From the NCBI GenBank assembly GCA_964553795.1, contig CAZKMR010000001.1, forward strand, positions 62,001 to 126,000: a stretch of 64,000 bases of DNA, read 5' to 3'. Source of the stretch: JADLHS01 sp964553795 (GTDB lineage Bacteria; Verrucomicrobiota; Verrucomicrobiia; Limisphaerales; JADLHS01). The notes beneath the pieces are model-generated. The model was not told where the DNA came from and did not search any database. It saw nothing but the letters and a program-made list of their open reading frames with translations. The position numbers and the translations under genes were made by a program. Shown piece by piece: positions 32,923-43,000 of the stretch. The stretch's first letter is position 1. Each line of letters starts with the position of its first letter.

Positions 32923-35667
32923 ATGAATTGTCGTACTATCGCTTGCTTGTGGCGAAACCTGGCTTCTCGGATCAATCGTGTTTGGATCATTGGCGTGTTG
33001 TCAGTTTTTGGGTTGGTGACTTCCGCGCGTGCGGATGTGAACGTGGAAGCGAAGATCTGGCGCGTTTACGATTTTTCTTATTACCTGAGTGTCACCATGA
33101 CGGTGTCGAACGCGACGCCGATCACGTATTACCGGGTGGAATCGCCAACGGGGAAAGCGTGGATGAATCGCGGGTCAACCAACAACAGTATTGGATGGGT
33201 TACCAACGATCTGAGTGCCATCCTGGGGGAGTGTAATACCGGGCTATGGAAATTGTATGTCAATGTGGGCGACGTTTCGGAAACGCTGTATCAATTCAAA
33301 GTTTCTGTGACGGGAGTGCAGAGCAACCTGCTCGGGGACGTCGAGGTCTTGTATCCGAACTACAATCAAACCGTTCCGCCTCAGCCAACGTTCCATTTTA
33401 CCGGGCCGAGCAATCTGCCTTCATTGTATGTTCGGGCGGGCCTGATGGGCGCGTTTCTATCCAGTTCGGTTACCAATTGGACACCGCCGAATCCGCTGCC
33501 AGCGGGTGCGAACGATCTTTACGTCGAATATTATTCCAACAACTTTCCGGGATTTAGTTTCACGGCCGCCACGAACGGCGCGGGAATGAGTGTGCCGGGA
33601 TGGTCGGCACAGGGGACTTTGGCCGCTTATGCGTATGAATCTTTCTTCGTCGGCACTATGGGCGAAGGTCACACGCTTCGGGCGCATTATACTTTTGAGG
33701 ATAATGATATTCGCGCCACGGACTATTCCGGAAACGGGAATGATATTACCTCGTTGGGTAGCGCCGGTACGGGTGGGCAACGTTATACCACCAACAATCC
33801 CACCATTGGCAATCATGCCGCCTACTTCAATAACAACGGCGGCGCCGGCTCTGGATTTCTGATCGGTCCCGACGAATTACTGCCGACCTTAGCCGGCAGT
33901 TTTACGATCTCGCTTTGGGTGCAAACTACGCAGGTTTCCGGAGACGACGACGATGCAGGTTTTTCCAATGCCGGACTCGTGTCCGCCTTCAACGGGGGAA
34001 GCGATTGGGTTTTGCCCATGGCGATTACGGGCAGTAAATTGGGTTTTGCGACGGGCGGTTTCCCGAATGATACGCTCAATTCCTCCGCCTCGATTACCAA
34101 TGGTAGTGATTTGGTGCATCTCGTGGTGACGCGCAATCAGAGCACGGGCGAGAAGAAGATTTATGTGAATGGCGATTTGGATGCGACCGGCACGGGGGCG
34201 ACCGATCTTCTCGATTCGCCGACCACGGTCTTTATCGGCTACAACAACGGCAATGGCTTCATGGGGGTGATGGATGATATTCAAATCTATTCCGGCGTGC
34301 TCTCCGCGGCGGAAGTGTTGTTCCTCTATGAAAATCCCGGCAGCACCGTGCCCAACACCGGCGGCAGTCCGCTCGGCGAAGCCGTCGAAGCGCCGCAACT
34401 GGCCTGGACCACGGGCGGCGATGCCGAATGGTTCCCGCAAACCGACGAATCCAATGATGGCATCGATGCCGCGCAAAGCGGCGCGATTGATCACAATCAA
34501 GAATCCTGGATTGAAACAACGGTGCAAGGGCCGGGCTGGTTTTCGTTCTATTGGAACGTGTCCAGTGATGACTTCGATGGCTACGACTATCTGGAATTCA
34601 CCGTTGATGGATTTTATGAATCGGAAATTTCCGGCGAGTGGGGTTGGGATTGGTATGATGTGTATTTGGACGAAGGGATGCACACGCTGCGGTGGACGTA
34701 TTACAAGGATGGCGATTTCACGGCAGGCGTGGATGCGGCGTGGTTGGACGAAGTCACGTTTCAACCCGAGATCGAAGTGGACCTCACCCTCACGATCGAG
34801 CGGAACACGGATCCCAACAATCCCGGTTTTTATGCCTATCCCAGCATCAACAATGTTTATCCCACGCCGTTGACCACGTGCGAGGTGGAATCGCCCAGCG
34901 GCATGTTTAGCGCGTGGACGGACGGCAGTCAGGGCGGCTCGGGTTTTTCCACCTTGAGCACGCTGCAAGAAGCTATTGACGAATTGGAAACGGGAAGTTG
35001 GCGGCTCTACATCAATCGCGGGCATCCCAGCGAAATCATTTATACCTTCGACGTGACCGTAAATACGTTGAGCCTGGCCGATCTCGCGCCGGTGAACATC
35101 ACTGCCCCGACCGAATGGCAAACCGGTCTTGCAACCAATCATCTGTTCACGTGGACCGGGCCGACGGGTTACGATTCGGTTTTCCTTTATTCGTATGTGC
35201 TTGAGACGGGTAGCGCCAGCGGCGGGTTCATCAATCTGGCGGGAACGGCCACCAGCACGCTGATGCCAAATGCTTTGTTGCCCGGCACAAACGGCGTTTA
35301 CATCAACTATTTGCAGAGCGGGTTTTCCGGTGTGGAGATCAGCGATCCGGTGGATGGCGGGTTCAATAACCTGTCGTCCTGGTCGTCCTCCGTGGAGTTG
35401 AGATCCGTGCAAACGCGGCGGTTCGTCGTTGGGAACGCCGCGCCGGCGACGCCGGTGCAGATTCTCAATCCCGCAATGACGGGCAACGACTTCAGTTTCT
35501 CCTTCCTGACCCAGGACGGGCGCTCGCACACGGTGCAGTCCCGCACCAACCTGACCACCGCGCCGTGGATCAACGTCACGAACTTCACGGGCGACGGCAA
35601 TGTCTGGATGCTGACGTTCCCACTTGGTGGGGAGCCGGAAAATTATTTCCGCGTCGGCACCCAATAA
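32923..35667 (+). CDS. Secreted LamG-domain protein
   Basis: Start 32923 begins a signal peptide (INRVWIIGVLSVFGLVTSARA). The 914-aa protein has an N-terminal beta domain (about 40-240). A LamG/concanavalin-like domain follows (about 250-470: HYTFEDNDIRATDYSGNGND, LVVTRNQSTGEKKIYVNG, VMDDIQIYSGVLSAAEV), then a carbohydrate-binding-like beta domain (about 500-620). A second copy of the N-terminal domain is near 640-840 (VESPSGMFSAWTDG, SWRLYINRGHPSEIIYTFDV). The end is the shared module, finishing ENYFRVGTQ. Role unknown; likely surface or glycan associated. Confidence 0.82.
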   Translation: MNCRTIACLWRNLASRINRVWIIGVLSVFGLVTSARADVNVEAKIWRVYDFSYYLSVTMTVSNATPITYYRVESPTGKAWMNRGSTNNSIGWVTNDLSAILGECNTGLWKLYVNVGDVSETLYQFKVSVTGVQSNLLGDVEVLYPNYNQTVPPQPTFHFTGPSNLPSLYVRAGLMGAFLSSSVTNWTPPNPLPAGANDLYVEYYSNNFPGFSFTAATNGAGMSVPGWSAQGTLAAYAYESFFVGTMGEGHTLRAHYTFEDNDIRATDYSGNGNDITSLGSAGTGGQRYTTNNPTIGNHAAYFNNNGGAGSGFLIGPDELLPTLAGSFTISLWVQTTQVSGDDDDAGFSNAGLVSAFNGGSDWVLPMAITGSKLGFATGGFPNDTLNSSASITNGSDLVHLVVTRNQSTGEKKIYVNGDLDATGTGATDLLDSPTTVFIGYNNGNGFMGVMDDIQIYSGVLSAAEVLFLYENPGSTVPNTGGSPLGEAVEAPQLAWTTGGDAEWFPQTDESNDGIDAAQSGAIDHNQESWIETTVQGPGWFSFYWNVSSDDFDGYDYLEFTVDGFYESEISGEWGWDWYDVYLDEGMHTLRWTYYKDGDFTAGVDAAWLDEVTFQPEIEVDLTLTIERNTDPNNPGFYAYPSINNVYPTPLTTCEVESPSGMFSAWTDGSQGGSGFSTLSTLQEAIDELETGSWRLYINRGHPSEIIYTFDVTVNTLSLADLAPVNITAPTEWQTGLATNHLFTWTGPTGYDSVFLYSYVLETGSASGGFINLAGTATSTLMPNALLPGTNGVYINYLQSGFSGVEISDPVDGGFNNLSSWSSSVELRSVQTRRFVVGNAAPATPVQILNPAMTGNDFSFSFLTQDGRSHTVQSRTNLTTAPWINVTNFTGDGNVWMLTFPLGGEPENYFRVGTQ

Positions 35668-35969
35668 GCAGAACCGGTACTTTCGCTATTTGAGCCGGGA
35701 GCAATTTTGCCACGCCGCCCAGGGCAGCTATGGCGCCAGCGCGATTATGGGACGAAAACTTTTTCCTTTCGGCGGCGTAAATTCTATTTCCATTTTGTCC
35801 GGGCTCGTCTTAGGCTGCGGCTGAAAATTGAAGAAATTAAACCGCGCACAGGGCGTGGAAAGAGCCATGAGAACCAGTTCACCAGCCGCGTCGTTGATCC
35901 GGTTCCGCGCGTGTCTGACTGCCCGGCGCATGCTTCGCGAATTCTGAACCCCGCAAAGAAAGGTAAATT
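35668..35969. other. Intergenic region before preA, nothing recognised
   Basis: 302 bp between the LamG gene and preA. I see no convincing reading frame, repeat or RNA. A purine-rich AAAGAAAGG stands 6 bp before the preA ATG and probably serves as its ribosome site; the rest presumably holds the promoter. Confidence 0.5.
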
Positions 35970-37097
35970 ATGCCGACACTCGCAACGACCGTTGACGGTT
36001 TGAAACTTCCCAATCCTTTCGTGATCGGATCCGGGCCGCCCGGCACGAATCTCAACGTCATTTCCCGCGCGTTCAAAGAAGGGTGGGGCGCGGTGATTGC
36101 CAAAACGGTTTCGCTCGACGCGAGCAAGGTCATCAACGTCACGCCGCGCTACGGCAAGTTGCATTCTTCCGACGGCAAAGAAGTGATCGGCTGGGAGAAC
36201 ATCGAACTCATCAGCGACCGGCCGTTCAAATTGTGGGAGGACGAATTCAAGAAGTGCAAAGACATGCACCCCGACGGCGTGCTCATTGCAAGCATCATGG
36301 AGGAGTATCGCAAGGATGCGTGGATTGAAATTGTCGAGCGCTGCCAGGCGTGCGGGGTGGACGCCTTTGAATTGAACTTCTCGTGCCCGCACGGTTTGCC
36401 GGAGCGCAAAATGGGCGCGGCGATGGGCGAGAATCCGGAAATTCTTAAAGAAGTGGTTGCCTGGGTGATGAGCGCGGCGAAAAAGCCGGTCTGGGCGAAA
36501 ATGACGCCCAACGTCACGCACATCGAAGACCCCAGTCGGGCGGCATTGCAATCCGGCGCCACGGGCATCAGCGCGATCAATACGATTCGCAGTTGCATTG
36601 GCGTGAACCTCGAAACCCTGCGTCCGGAACCGAGCGTGGAAGGCTACACGACGCCGGGCGGTTACTCTTCGCGCGCCGTGAAGCCGATCGCGCTCCGGAT
36701 GGTGATGGAAGTTGCCAAGTTGATTGAGAAAGAATTCCCCGGTCGCTCCCTCTCCGCGATTGGCGGCGTGGAAAGTGGCAACGATGCCGCGGAATTTATT
36801 CTGCTGGGCGGCGACACCGTGCAGGTTTGCACCGGCGTGATGAAATTCGGCTACGAACACGTCAAGCCCATGTGCGAACAATTGCTGGCGTTCATGGCCA
36901 AACACAAGTTCGACACGCTCGCCGATTTCAAAGGCAAGGCGTTGCCGTATTTCACCACCCATGCCGATCTCGTAAAGCGGCAGGCCGAACGCAAAGCGGC
37001 CCAAAAAGCGGCGGCGGAAGCCAAGAAGATGGTCCAGGCTGACGGCGAGTGGAGCGGGGACGATTTCGTGAAACAATCCGACGCACTCGCACGCTAA
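35970..37097 (+). CDS. preA: PreA-like dihydropyrimidine dehydrogenase subunit lacking the ferredoxin domain
   Basis: An FMN-binding barrel of the dihydroorotate/dihydropyrimidine dehydrogenase family, 375 aa. Motifs: NPFVIGSGPPGTN, ELNFSCPHGLPERKMG, KMTPNV, INTI, SAIGGVESGNDAAEF and GGDTVQVCTGVM. E. coli PreA is ~411 aa and ends in a two-cluster ferredoxin domain; here the tail is a Lys/Ala-rich helix without Cys-x2-Cys motifs. No PreT partner is in the window. With the M20 hydrolase and MmsA it suggests reductive pyrimidine breakdown. Confidence 0.85.
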   Translation: MPTLATTVDGLKLPNPFVIGSGPPGTNLNVISRAFKEGWGAVIAKTVSLDASKVINVTPRYGKLHSSDGKEVIGWENIELISDRPFKLWEDEFKKCKDMHPDGVLIASIMEEYRKDAWIEIVERCQACGVDAFELNFSCPHGLPERKMGAAMGENPEILKEVVAWVMSAAKKPVWAKMTPNVTHIEDPSRAALQSGATGISAINTIRSCIGVNLETLRPEPSVEGYTTPGGYSSRAVKPIALRMVMEVAKLIEKEFPGRSLSAIGGVESGNDAAEFILLGGDTVQVCTGVMKFGYEHVKPMCEQLLAFMAKHKFDTLADFKGKALPYFTTHADLVKRQAERKAAQKAAAEAKKMVQADGEWSGDDFVKQSDALAR

Positions 37098-37165
37098 ACG
37101 ATTACTGATTTCATAATCTCGGCGGCGCGAAAAAATCGTTTCCCCCGCGTCGCCGGAAAAACTTT

Positions 37166-38665
37166 ATGCCGACACGACTCGAACCTTGTCCCTTTTTCAT
37201 CGGTGGCGAATGGATTGAATCCAAGCTGGAAGGCACGCCCGTCTTCAACCCGTCCATCGGCGAAATCATCGCCGAATGTCCGATCGGCACGATCACGGAC
37301 GTAAATGCGGCGGTGGACGCCGCGCACGCGGCGTTTCCGGCGTGGATGGAAACCCCGCCCGTCGAACGCGCCCGCATTCTCGCGCGGTTCAAAATGTTGC
37401 TCGAAGATAACTTCGAGGACATCGTCCGCAGCAACACGCGCGAGCACGGCAAGACGCTGGTCGAATCGCGCGGCGACGTGAAGCGCGGCATGGAAGTCGT
37501 CGAGTTTGCGTTGGGCGTGCCGTCGTTGCTGATGGGCGAAGTGCTGGAAAACGTCGCGCGAGGGATTGATTGCGAAGCGATTCGCCAGCCGCTCGGCGTC
37601 TGCGTTGGCATCACGCCGTTCAATTTTCCGGCGATGGTGCCACTGTGGATGTATCCCATCGCCATTGCCTGCGGCAACACCTTCGTTCTGAAGCCAAGCG
37701 AGAAAGTCCCACTCACCGCCATCAAAATCGCGAAGTTGCTGGAGAAAGCGGGGCTGCCGAAGGGCGTGCTCAACATCGTGCATGGTGGACGCGACGTCGT
37801 GGACGCACTGCTGACGCATCCGAAAGTGAAGGCGATTTCATTCGTCGGCTCGACGCCGATTGCGCGCTACATTTACGAAACCGGCACGAAGCACGGCAAA
37901 CGCGTGCAATCCAACGGTGGCGCGAAGAATTACGTGATTCTCATGCCGGATGCGGATGTGGAGAATTCCACGCGCGGCGTGATTGAGGCCGCGTTTGGCT
38001 GCGCCGGTGAACGTTGTATGGCAGGTTCGACCGCAGTTGTCGTCGGTGCGGCCGAGAAGAATGTTTTGCCTACGCTCGTTGAAGCCACGCGCCGCATCAA
38101 AGTTGGTCCGACTGATCGCGAAGCGCAGCCGGACATGGGCGCGGTGATTACCCGCCAACATCGCGACCGGATAATGGAACTCATCGGGGCAGGCGAACAG
38201 CAGGGCGCAAAAGTTCTCGCCGACGGACGCGGCGTAAAGGTGAGTGAAGCGCCGCGTGGCTTTTACGTTGGCGCGACGATTCTCGATCACGTGCAAGATG
38301 GCATGGTTGTCGCCAAAGAAGAAATTTTCGGTCCGGTGCTGAACGTCATGCACATGGAGGATTTGGACGCGGCTATTGAGCTGGCGAACAAGTCCATGTA
38401 TGGCAATGGCGCTTCGATTTTCACGCGCAGCGGCAAGGCAGCGCGCGAATTCAAGCATCGCGCCAAGGCGGGCATGATTGGCATCAACATCGGTGTGCCT
38501 GCTTCGATGGCCTGGTTTCCGTTCAACGGGTGGGATGAATCATTCTTCGGCGACCTGCACATGCAAGGTCGCGAGGGGGTGCAGTTCTTCACGCAGCAGA
38601 AGGTGACGACGAGCCGCTGGTTCAGCTACGGCGAAGGCGACATCTGGCATACGGAGAAGAAGTGA
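37166..38665 (+). CDS. mmsA: CoA-acylating methylmalonate-semialdehyde dehydrogenase
   Basis: Oxidises malonate or methylmalonate semialdehyde to acetyl- or propionyl-CoA. Of 499 aa; NAD-fold motifs GVCVGITPFNFPAMVPLWM and FVLKPSEKVPLTA are visible, as are SFVGSTPIARYIYETG and the catalytic Cys in FGCAGERCMAGST. C-terminal FFGDLHMQGREGVQFFTQQK is characteristic of the MMSDH/IolA branch. These semialdehydes arise from valine, inositol and from pyrimidine-derived beta-amino acids; PreA next door points to the last. Confidence 0.92.
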   Translation: MPTRLEPCPFFIGGEWIESKLEGTPVFNPSIGEIIAECPIGTITDVNAAVDAAHAAFPAWMETPPVERARILARFKMLLEDNFEDIVRSNTREHGKTLVESRGDVKRGMEVVEFALGVPSLLMGEVLENVARGIDCEAIRQPLGVCVGITPFNFPAMVPLWMYPIAIACGNTFVLKPSEKVPLTAIKIAKLLEKAGLPKGVLNIVHGGRDVVDALLTHPKVKAISFVGSTPIARYIYETGTKHGKRVQSNGGAKNYVILMPDADVENSTRGVIEAAFGCAGERCMAGSTAVVVGAAEKNVLPTLVEATRRIKVGPTDREAQPDMGAVITRQHRDRIMELIGAGEQQGAKVLADGRGVKVSEAPRGFYVGATILDHVQDGMVVAKEEIFGPVLNVMHMEDLDAAIELANKSMYGNGASIFTRSGKAAREFKHRAKAGMIGINIGVPASMAWFPFNGWDESFFGDLHMQGREGVQFFTQQKVTTSRWFSYGEGDIWHTEKK

Positions 38666-38666
38666 C

Positions 38667-38805
38667 GGAGCGCGGTGTGGTGGTGGTTTTCGCGCTGCGA
38701 AAACCAGCGCCGCGTGCAGCGGCGCAACGCTTCTCAACAATCGAGCGGCTGGCCTGTTCGTTCCGCCCGCTATTACGCGGGCGGAATTCTCGCAGCGCGA
38801 GAATT
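38667..38805. repeat. Run of four adjacent hairpins
   Basis: Directly after the mmsA stop come four perfect stems: 38684-38706 (10 bp, TGGTTTTCGC arm), 38707-38725 (7 bp, GCGCCGC arm), 38761-38786 (10 bp, TTCCGCCCGC arm) and 38785-38805 (9 bp, AATTCTCGC arm), the last two sharing two bases. The region opens with GGAGCGCGG (38667-38675), the outer word of the palindromic repeats at 7268 and 9688. It fills most of the mmsA-ruvB gap. Confidence 0.75.
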
Positions 38806-38865
38806 ACTACCAGCTCTTCGTTTCCCCCTTGCCCGTGATTTCGCGTTTCCCCATGCTTGGCGGCC

Positions 38866-39882
38866 ATGGCTGAACGGCCCGTTTCCACGCTTAATAAACC
38901 TGATGCCGCGCTCGAACTGACGCTGCGACCGTCGCTGTTTTCCGATTTCACCGGACAACCCAAGGTCAAGGAGCGGTTGGAAATTTCCGTCGCGGCGGCC
39001 AAAAAGCGCGGCGAAGCACTGGATCATATTCTTCTGTCCGGCCCGCCCGGTCTCGGCAAGACGACGATCGCGAACATCCTCGCCAAAGCGATGGGCGGAA
39101 ATCTAAAAGCCACGAGCGGTCCGACCATCGAGAAAGCCGCCGACCTCGCCGGCTTGCTGACGAATCTGGAAGCAGGCGACGTGCTGTTCATTGACGAAAT
39201 CCATCGCCTGCAAAAGACCATCGAGGAATATCTCTATCCCGCGATGGAGGATTTCAAATTGGACATCATCATTGACCAAGGCCCGAACGCGCGCAGCGTG
39301 CGGCTGAATCTGCCGCGCTTCACGCTCATCGGTGCGACGACGCGGAGCGGCCTGCTCAGTGCGCCGTTGTTGACACGGTTTGGGATGCGCGAGCGGCTGG
39401 ATTACTATTGCGCAGCAGACTTGGACAAAATCGTTTTGCGTTCGGCGAACTTGCTCAACGTGGAGATTGAGCCTGCCGGCGCGCATGAAATTGCCCGACG
39501 CAGTCGTGGCACCCCGCGCATTGCGAACAATCTGCTGCGGCGCGTGCGCGATTACGCGCAGGTCCGCCACGATGGAAAAATCACCGCACAAGTCGCCGAC
39601 AAAGCCTTGGCCATGTTGGAAATTGACGAGAACGGACTGGACGAAATGGACAAGCGCATTCTCGAAGCCATCATTGTGAAATTCGGGGGCGGACCGGTGG
39701 GGGTGAATTCCCTTGCGGTCGCGGTGGGCGAAGAGCCGGACACCATCGAAGAAGTTTATGAGCCGTATCTCATCATGGAAGGCTACTTGAACCGTACGCC
39801 GCAAGGACGCGTGGCAACGGAATTGAGCTACAAAAAATTGAAACTGCGAACTGTTAGCGGCAATCAGCCGAAGCTCTTGTGA
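38866..39882 (+). CDS. ruvB: Holliday junction branch-migration helicase RuvB
   Basis: AAA+ motor that drives branch migration with RuvA. Start 38866 (MAERPVSTL) is preferred; a TTG three codons earlier is possible. Walker A is SGPPGLGKTTIAN, Walker B is VLFIDEIHRL, and the RuvB signature is LRPSLFSDFTGQ near the N-terminus. ATTRSGLLSAPLLTRFG is sensor 1 with the arginine finger nearby; the C-terminal winged-helix includes DTIEEVYEPYL. 338 aa, standard. ruvA and ruvC are not in the window. Confidence 0.95.
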   Translation: MAERPVSTLNKPDAALELTLRPSLFSDFTGQPKVKERLEISVAAAKKRGEALDHILLSGPPGLGKTTIANILAKAMGGNLKATSGPTIEKAADLAGLLTNLEAGDVLFIDEIHRLQKTIEEYLYPAMEDFKLDIIIDQGPNARSVRLNLPRFTLIGATTRSGLLSAPLLTRFGMRERLDYYCAADLDKIVLRSANLLNVEIEPAGAHEIARRSRGTPRIANNLLRRVRDYAQVRHDGKITAQVADKALAMLEIDENGLDEMDKRILEAIIVKFGGGPVGVNSLAVAVGEEPDTIEEVYEPYLIMEGYLNRTPQGRVATELSYKKLKLRTVSGNQPKLL

Positions 39883-40038
39883 TTGGGCGAGCGTGATTGG
39901 CGTTGAGATTTCCGGAGCACCGTTGGGAACTCCGCGGGGGTGGTCCGGATTTTTGCTGAACCCATAATTACCCGACCGGGGAAATTGCCTTTCAACTCGG
40001 TCCGTGGCTTACTGAAGCGACACGAGCCATTCTCATTT

Positions 40039-43000
40039 GTGATAAACGCCGTCCGATTTGTACCTCGGAAGCGACTTCTGTCGTTTCGCCTCACCATCTG
40101 CTGCCTTTTGCTGGGATTGATTATTGTGCCGGCGGTGTTGGCGCAAGAGACGCTCATCCCGAATGGCGCGAGTTGGCGTTGGCGCAAGGGGACAAATGAA
40201 GTCTCCAATCCCACGACGTTGTGGCGCACGGTTGGTTACAATGACACCGCCTGGCCGTTGAATAACGCGCCGTTCCACTATGGCAATCTTGGCGCTTCCG
40301 GTGACGATGGTTTGGTCGGCGGCACAATCCTCTCCGATATGCGTAACGGCTATCGCGGGGTTTTTCTCCGCCGCACGTTTGTCATCACGAATGTCGCGGA
40401 AATCGCCTCGGTCCATCTGACGGTCAATTACGACGATGGCTTCGTCGCGTGGATCAATGGCACGGAAGTCGCGCGCGGAAATTTCAACGGCCAACCCACC
40501 TACCTGAGCAACGCCAACTCATCGCTGGAACCGTCAATCACCAACTCGCTCGTGATCGGCGCTCCTTCCACTTTTCTGGCGCCGGGAGTCAACGTCCTCG
40601 CCGTGCAGGCATTCAACAATACGCTATCAGGTTCGGATTTTCGGATTGAGATGTCGCTGGGGGTGACGAAAGCCGATTTCAATCCGCCGGTGGTGACCAA
40701 CATTTCGCCGGTGGCCGGATCAGTGTTAAGCGCGTTATCGGAAGTAACGGTTTGGTTCAATAAACCCGTGACGGGCGTGGACGCAACCGATCTGGTGATC
40801 AACGAACAACCGGCGACAACGGTGGTGGGGAATCCCGGCACGAATCGGTACACGTTCCTCTTCGCGCCGCAACTGCCGGGAGCGTTGAATGTGTCCTGGA
40901 ACGATGGCCCGGACATCACGGATTTGCAGGGCGCGCCCTTTGACAGCAGCGGAGCATGGACCTACACGCTCGTGGATAACGTCGCACCGCAATTGTTGGA
41001 ACGCGCACCGTTCGCGGGAGCGCTGGTGAGTCAGTTGACGCAAATCGAGGTGTTGTTCAACGAACCGGTGGTGGGCGTGAATGCGGCGGATTTGTTGATC
41101 AATGGACAGCCTGCTGCGAGCGTAACCGGCGCGGAAACCGGTCCGTACGTTTTCACTTTCGCTCCTCCTGCTGCGGGCACGGTAAATTTTTCCTGGGCGG
41201 GCGGACATGGAATTACTGACTTGGCCGCGAACGCGTTTACGGGCGGTGGCTGGGCGGTCACGTTGAATCCCAATGCGGCGTTCGCGGACATCATCATCAA
41301 CGAGTTTGTCGCGGGCAACACCACGGGATTGTTGGACGAAGATGGCGAGCGTTCCGATTGGATCGAACTCTTCAATCGCGGCACGAATGCGGTGAATCTG
41401 CTGGGCTGGTCGTTGACGGACAACGCGGCTGTCCCCGGGCAATGGACGTTTCCGAGTCGCGTGCTCAACCCGGGCGAATATCTGGTCGTGTTCGCCTCGG
41501 AAAAAGATCGCCGCGCGCCAGTGGGGGCGAATCGTTTTCACACCAACTTCAGACTGGAATTGTTCGGCGAATATCTGGCGTTGTTCAACCCGGAGTATCC
41601 GCGCGTGGCAAAGAGCGAATTTGCGCCGGCGTTTCCGGAACAACGAAACAACTATTCCTACGGTCGCGACAACAGCAGCCAGTTGCGCTATTTCGCTGCG
41701 CCTTCGCCCGGTGGCCCGAACGGCGTAAGTTCGATTGTCGGGATCGCGCCCGAACCGCATTTCAGCGTAGGCCGCGGATTGTTCGAGCAGCCGTTCAATC
41801 TGGTGCTGACCACACCGTTACCGGGAGCAACGATTCGTTACACTTTGGATGGGAGCGAGCCGACGGGAGGGAACGGTCTGGTTTACACCGCTCCGATTGG
41901 CATCACCAATACCGCGTTTGTGCGCGCAATCGTATTGGCGGCAAATCATCTGCCTTCGCGCGTGCGCACGCACAGTTACATTTACCTCGATAGCATTCTC
42001 ACGCAGCCGAACGATCCACCCGGTTTTCCGAGCACGTGGGGCACGGCGGCAAATTTCCCGGGCAACATTGTGCCGGCGTATTACCTGATTGACCACGATC
42101 CGCTCCGTGAAGACCCGCTGGATTCCGGTTCAGCTATCGACCCGCAAAAATGGCAGCGGTTGCGCGAAGGGTTGCGCGAGTTGCCGGTGGTGTCGTTGGT
42201 GCTGAATCGCGACGATATGTTCGGACCGAACGGGCTGTATCCGAAATCCACCGCCACGAATAAATCGTCGAATGAAAAAGCCTGCTCGCTGGAAATGTTG
42301 ATGCCAGATGGCTCGACGTTGTTCGCGACGACAGCGGCGATTGATATCCGGGGCAATGCCAGTCGCGACCCGTTCAAAACCCCGAAGCACGGGTTCAAAC
42401 TGAACTTTAAAGCGGACTACGGTCCCACCACGTTGGAAGCGCCGGGATTGTTTCCCGGTTCAGCGGCATCCAAGTTCGACGATCTGGCGATGCGCCCGGA
42501 CTTCGGCGTGAGCTGGCTGCATTGGAGCGACAACAATGACGGCCTGGGAGCGTTTCAACGCACGCGCGCCATCCGGTTTCGTGATGCTTACGTCAAACAC
42601 ACGTATCGGGATATGGGCCAGCCGGCCAATCACACCCGCTATTTTCATCTGATGATCAACGGCCTGTATTGGGGCGTTTATGATTTCGCGGAGCAACCGT
42701 TCGAGCAGTTTGCGGAAAATTATTTGCCGGCTTCCACCAATGGTTACGACGTGTATGACCAGGGCGGATTGAAAGCGAGCGGCGGTGGAACGAGCGCGGC
42801 GTATTCAACCATGCTCGGCATTTCCAATTTGGACCAAAACGCCAACTACGAAACGATGAAGCAGTATCTCGACGTCACCACGTTTGCGGATTACATGCTG
42901 CTGAATTTCTTTGTAGGCGCGCAGGATTGGGGCTTCAACAAGAACTGGTTTGCCGTGCGTCCGCGCGTGGCGGGCCCGGACGGGCGATTCAAATATCTGC

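Noticed and set aside
33889..35664. 591-codon minus-strand frame opposite the LamG protein gene
   Set aside because: Arg/His-rich antisense shadow; the plus strand has a signal peptide and recognisable domains.
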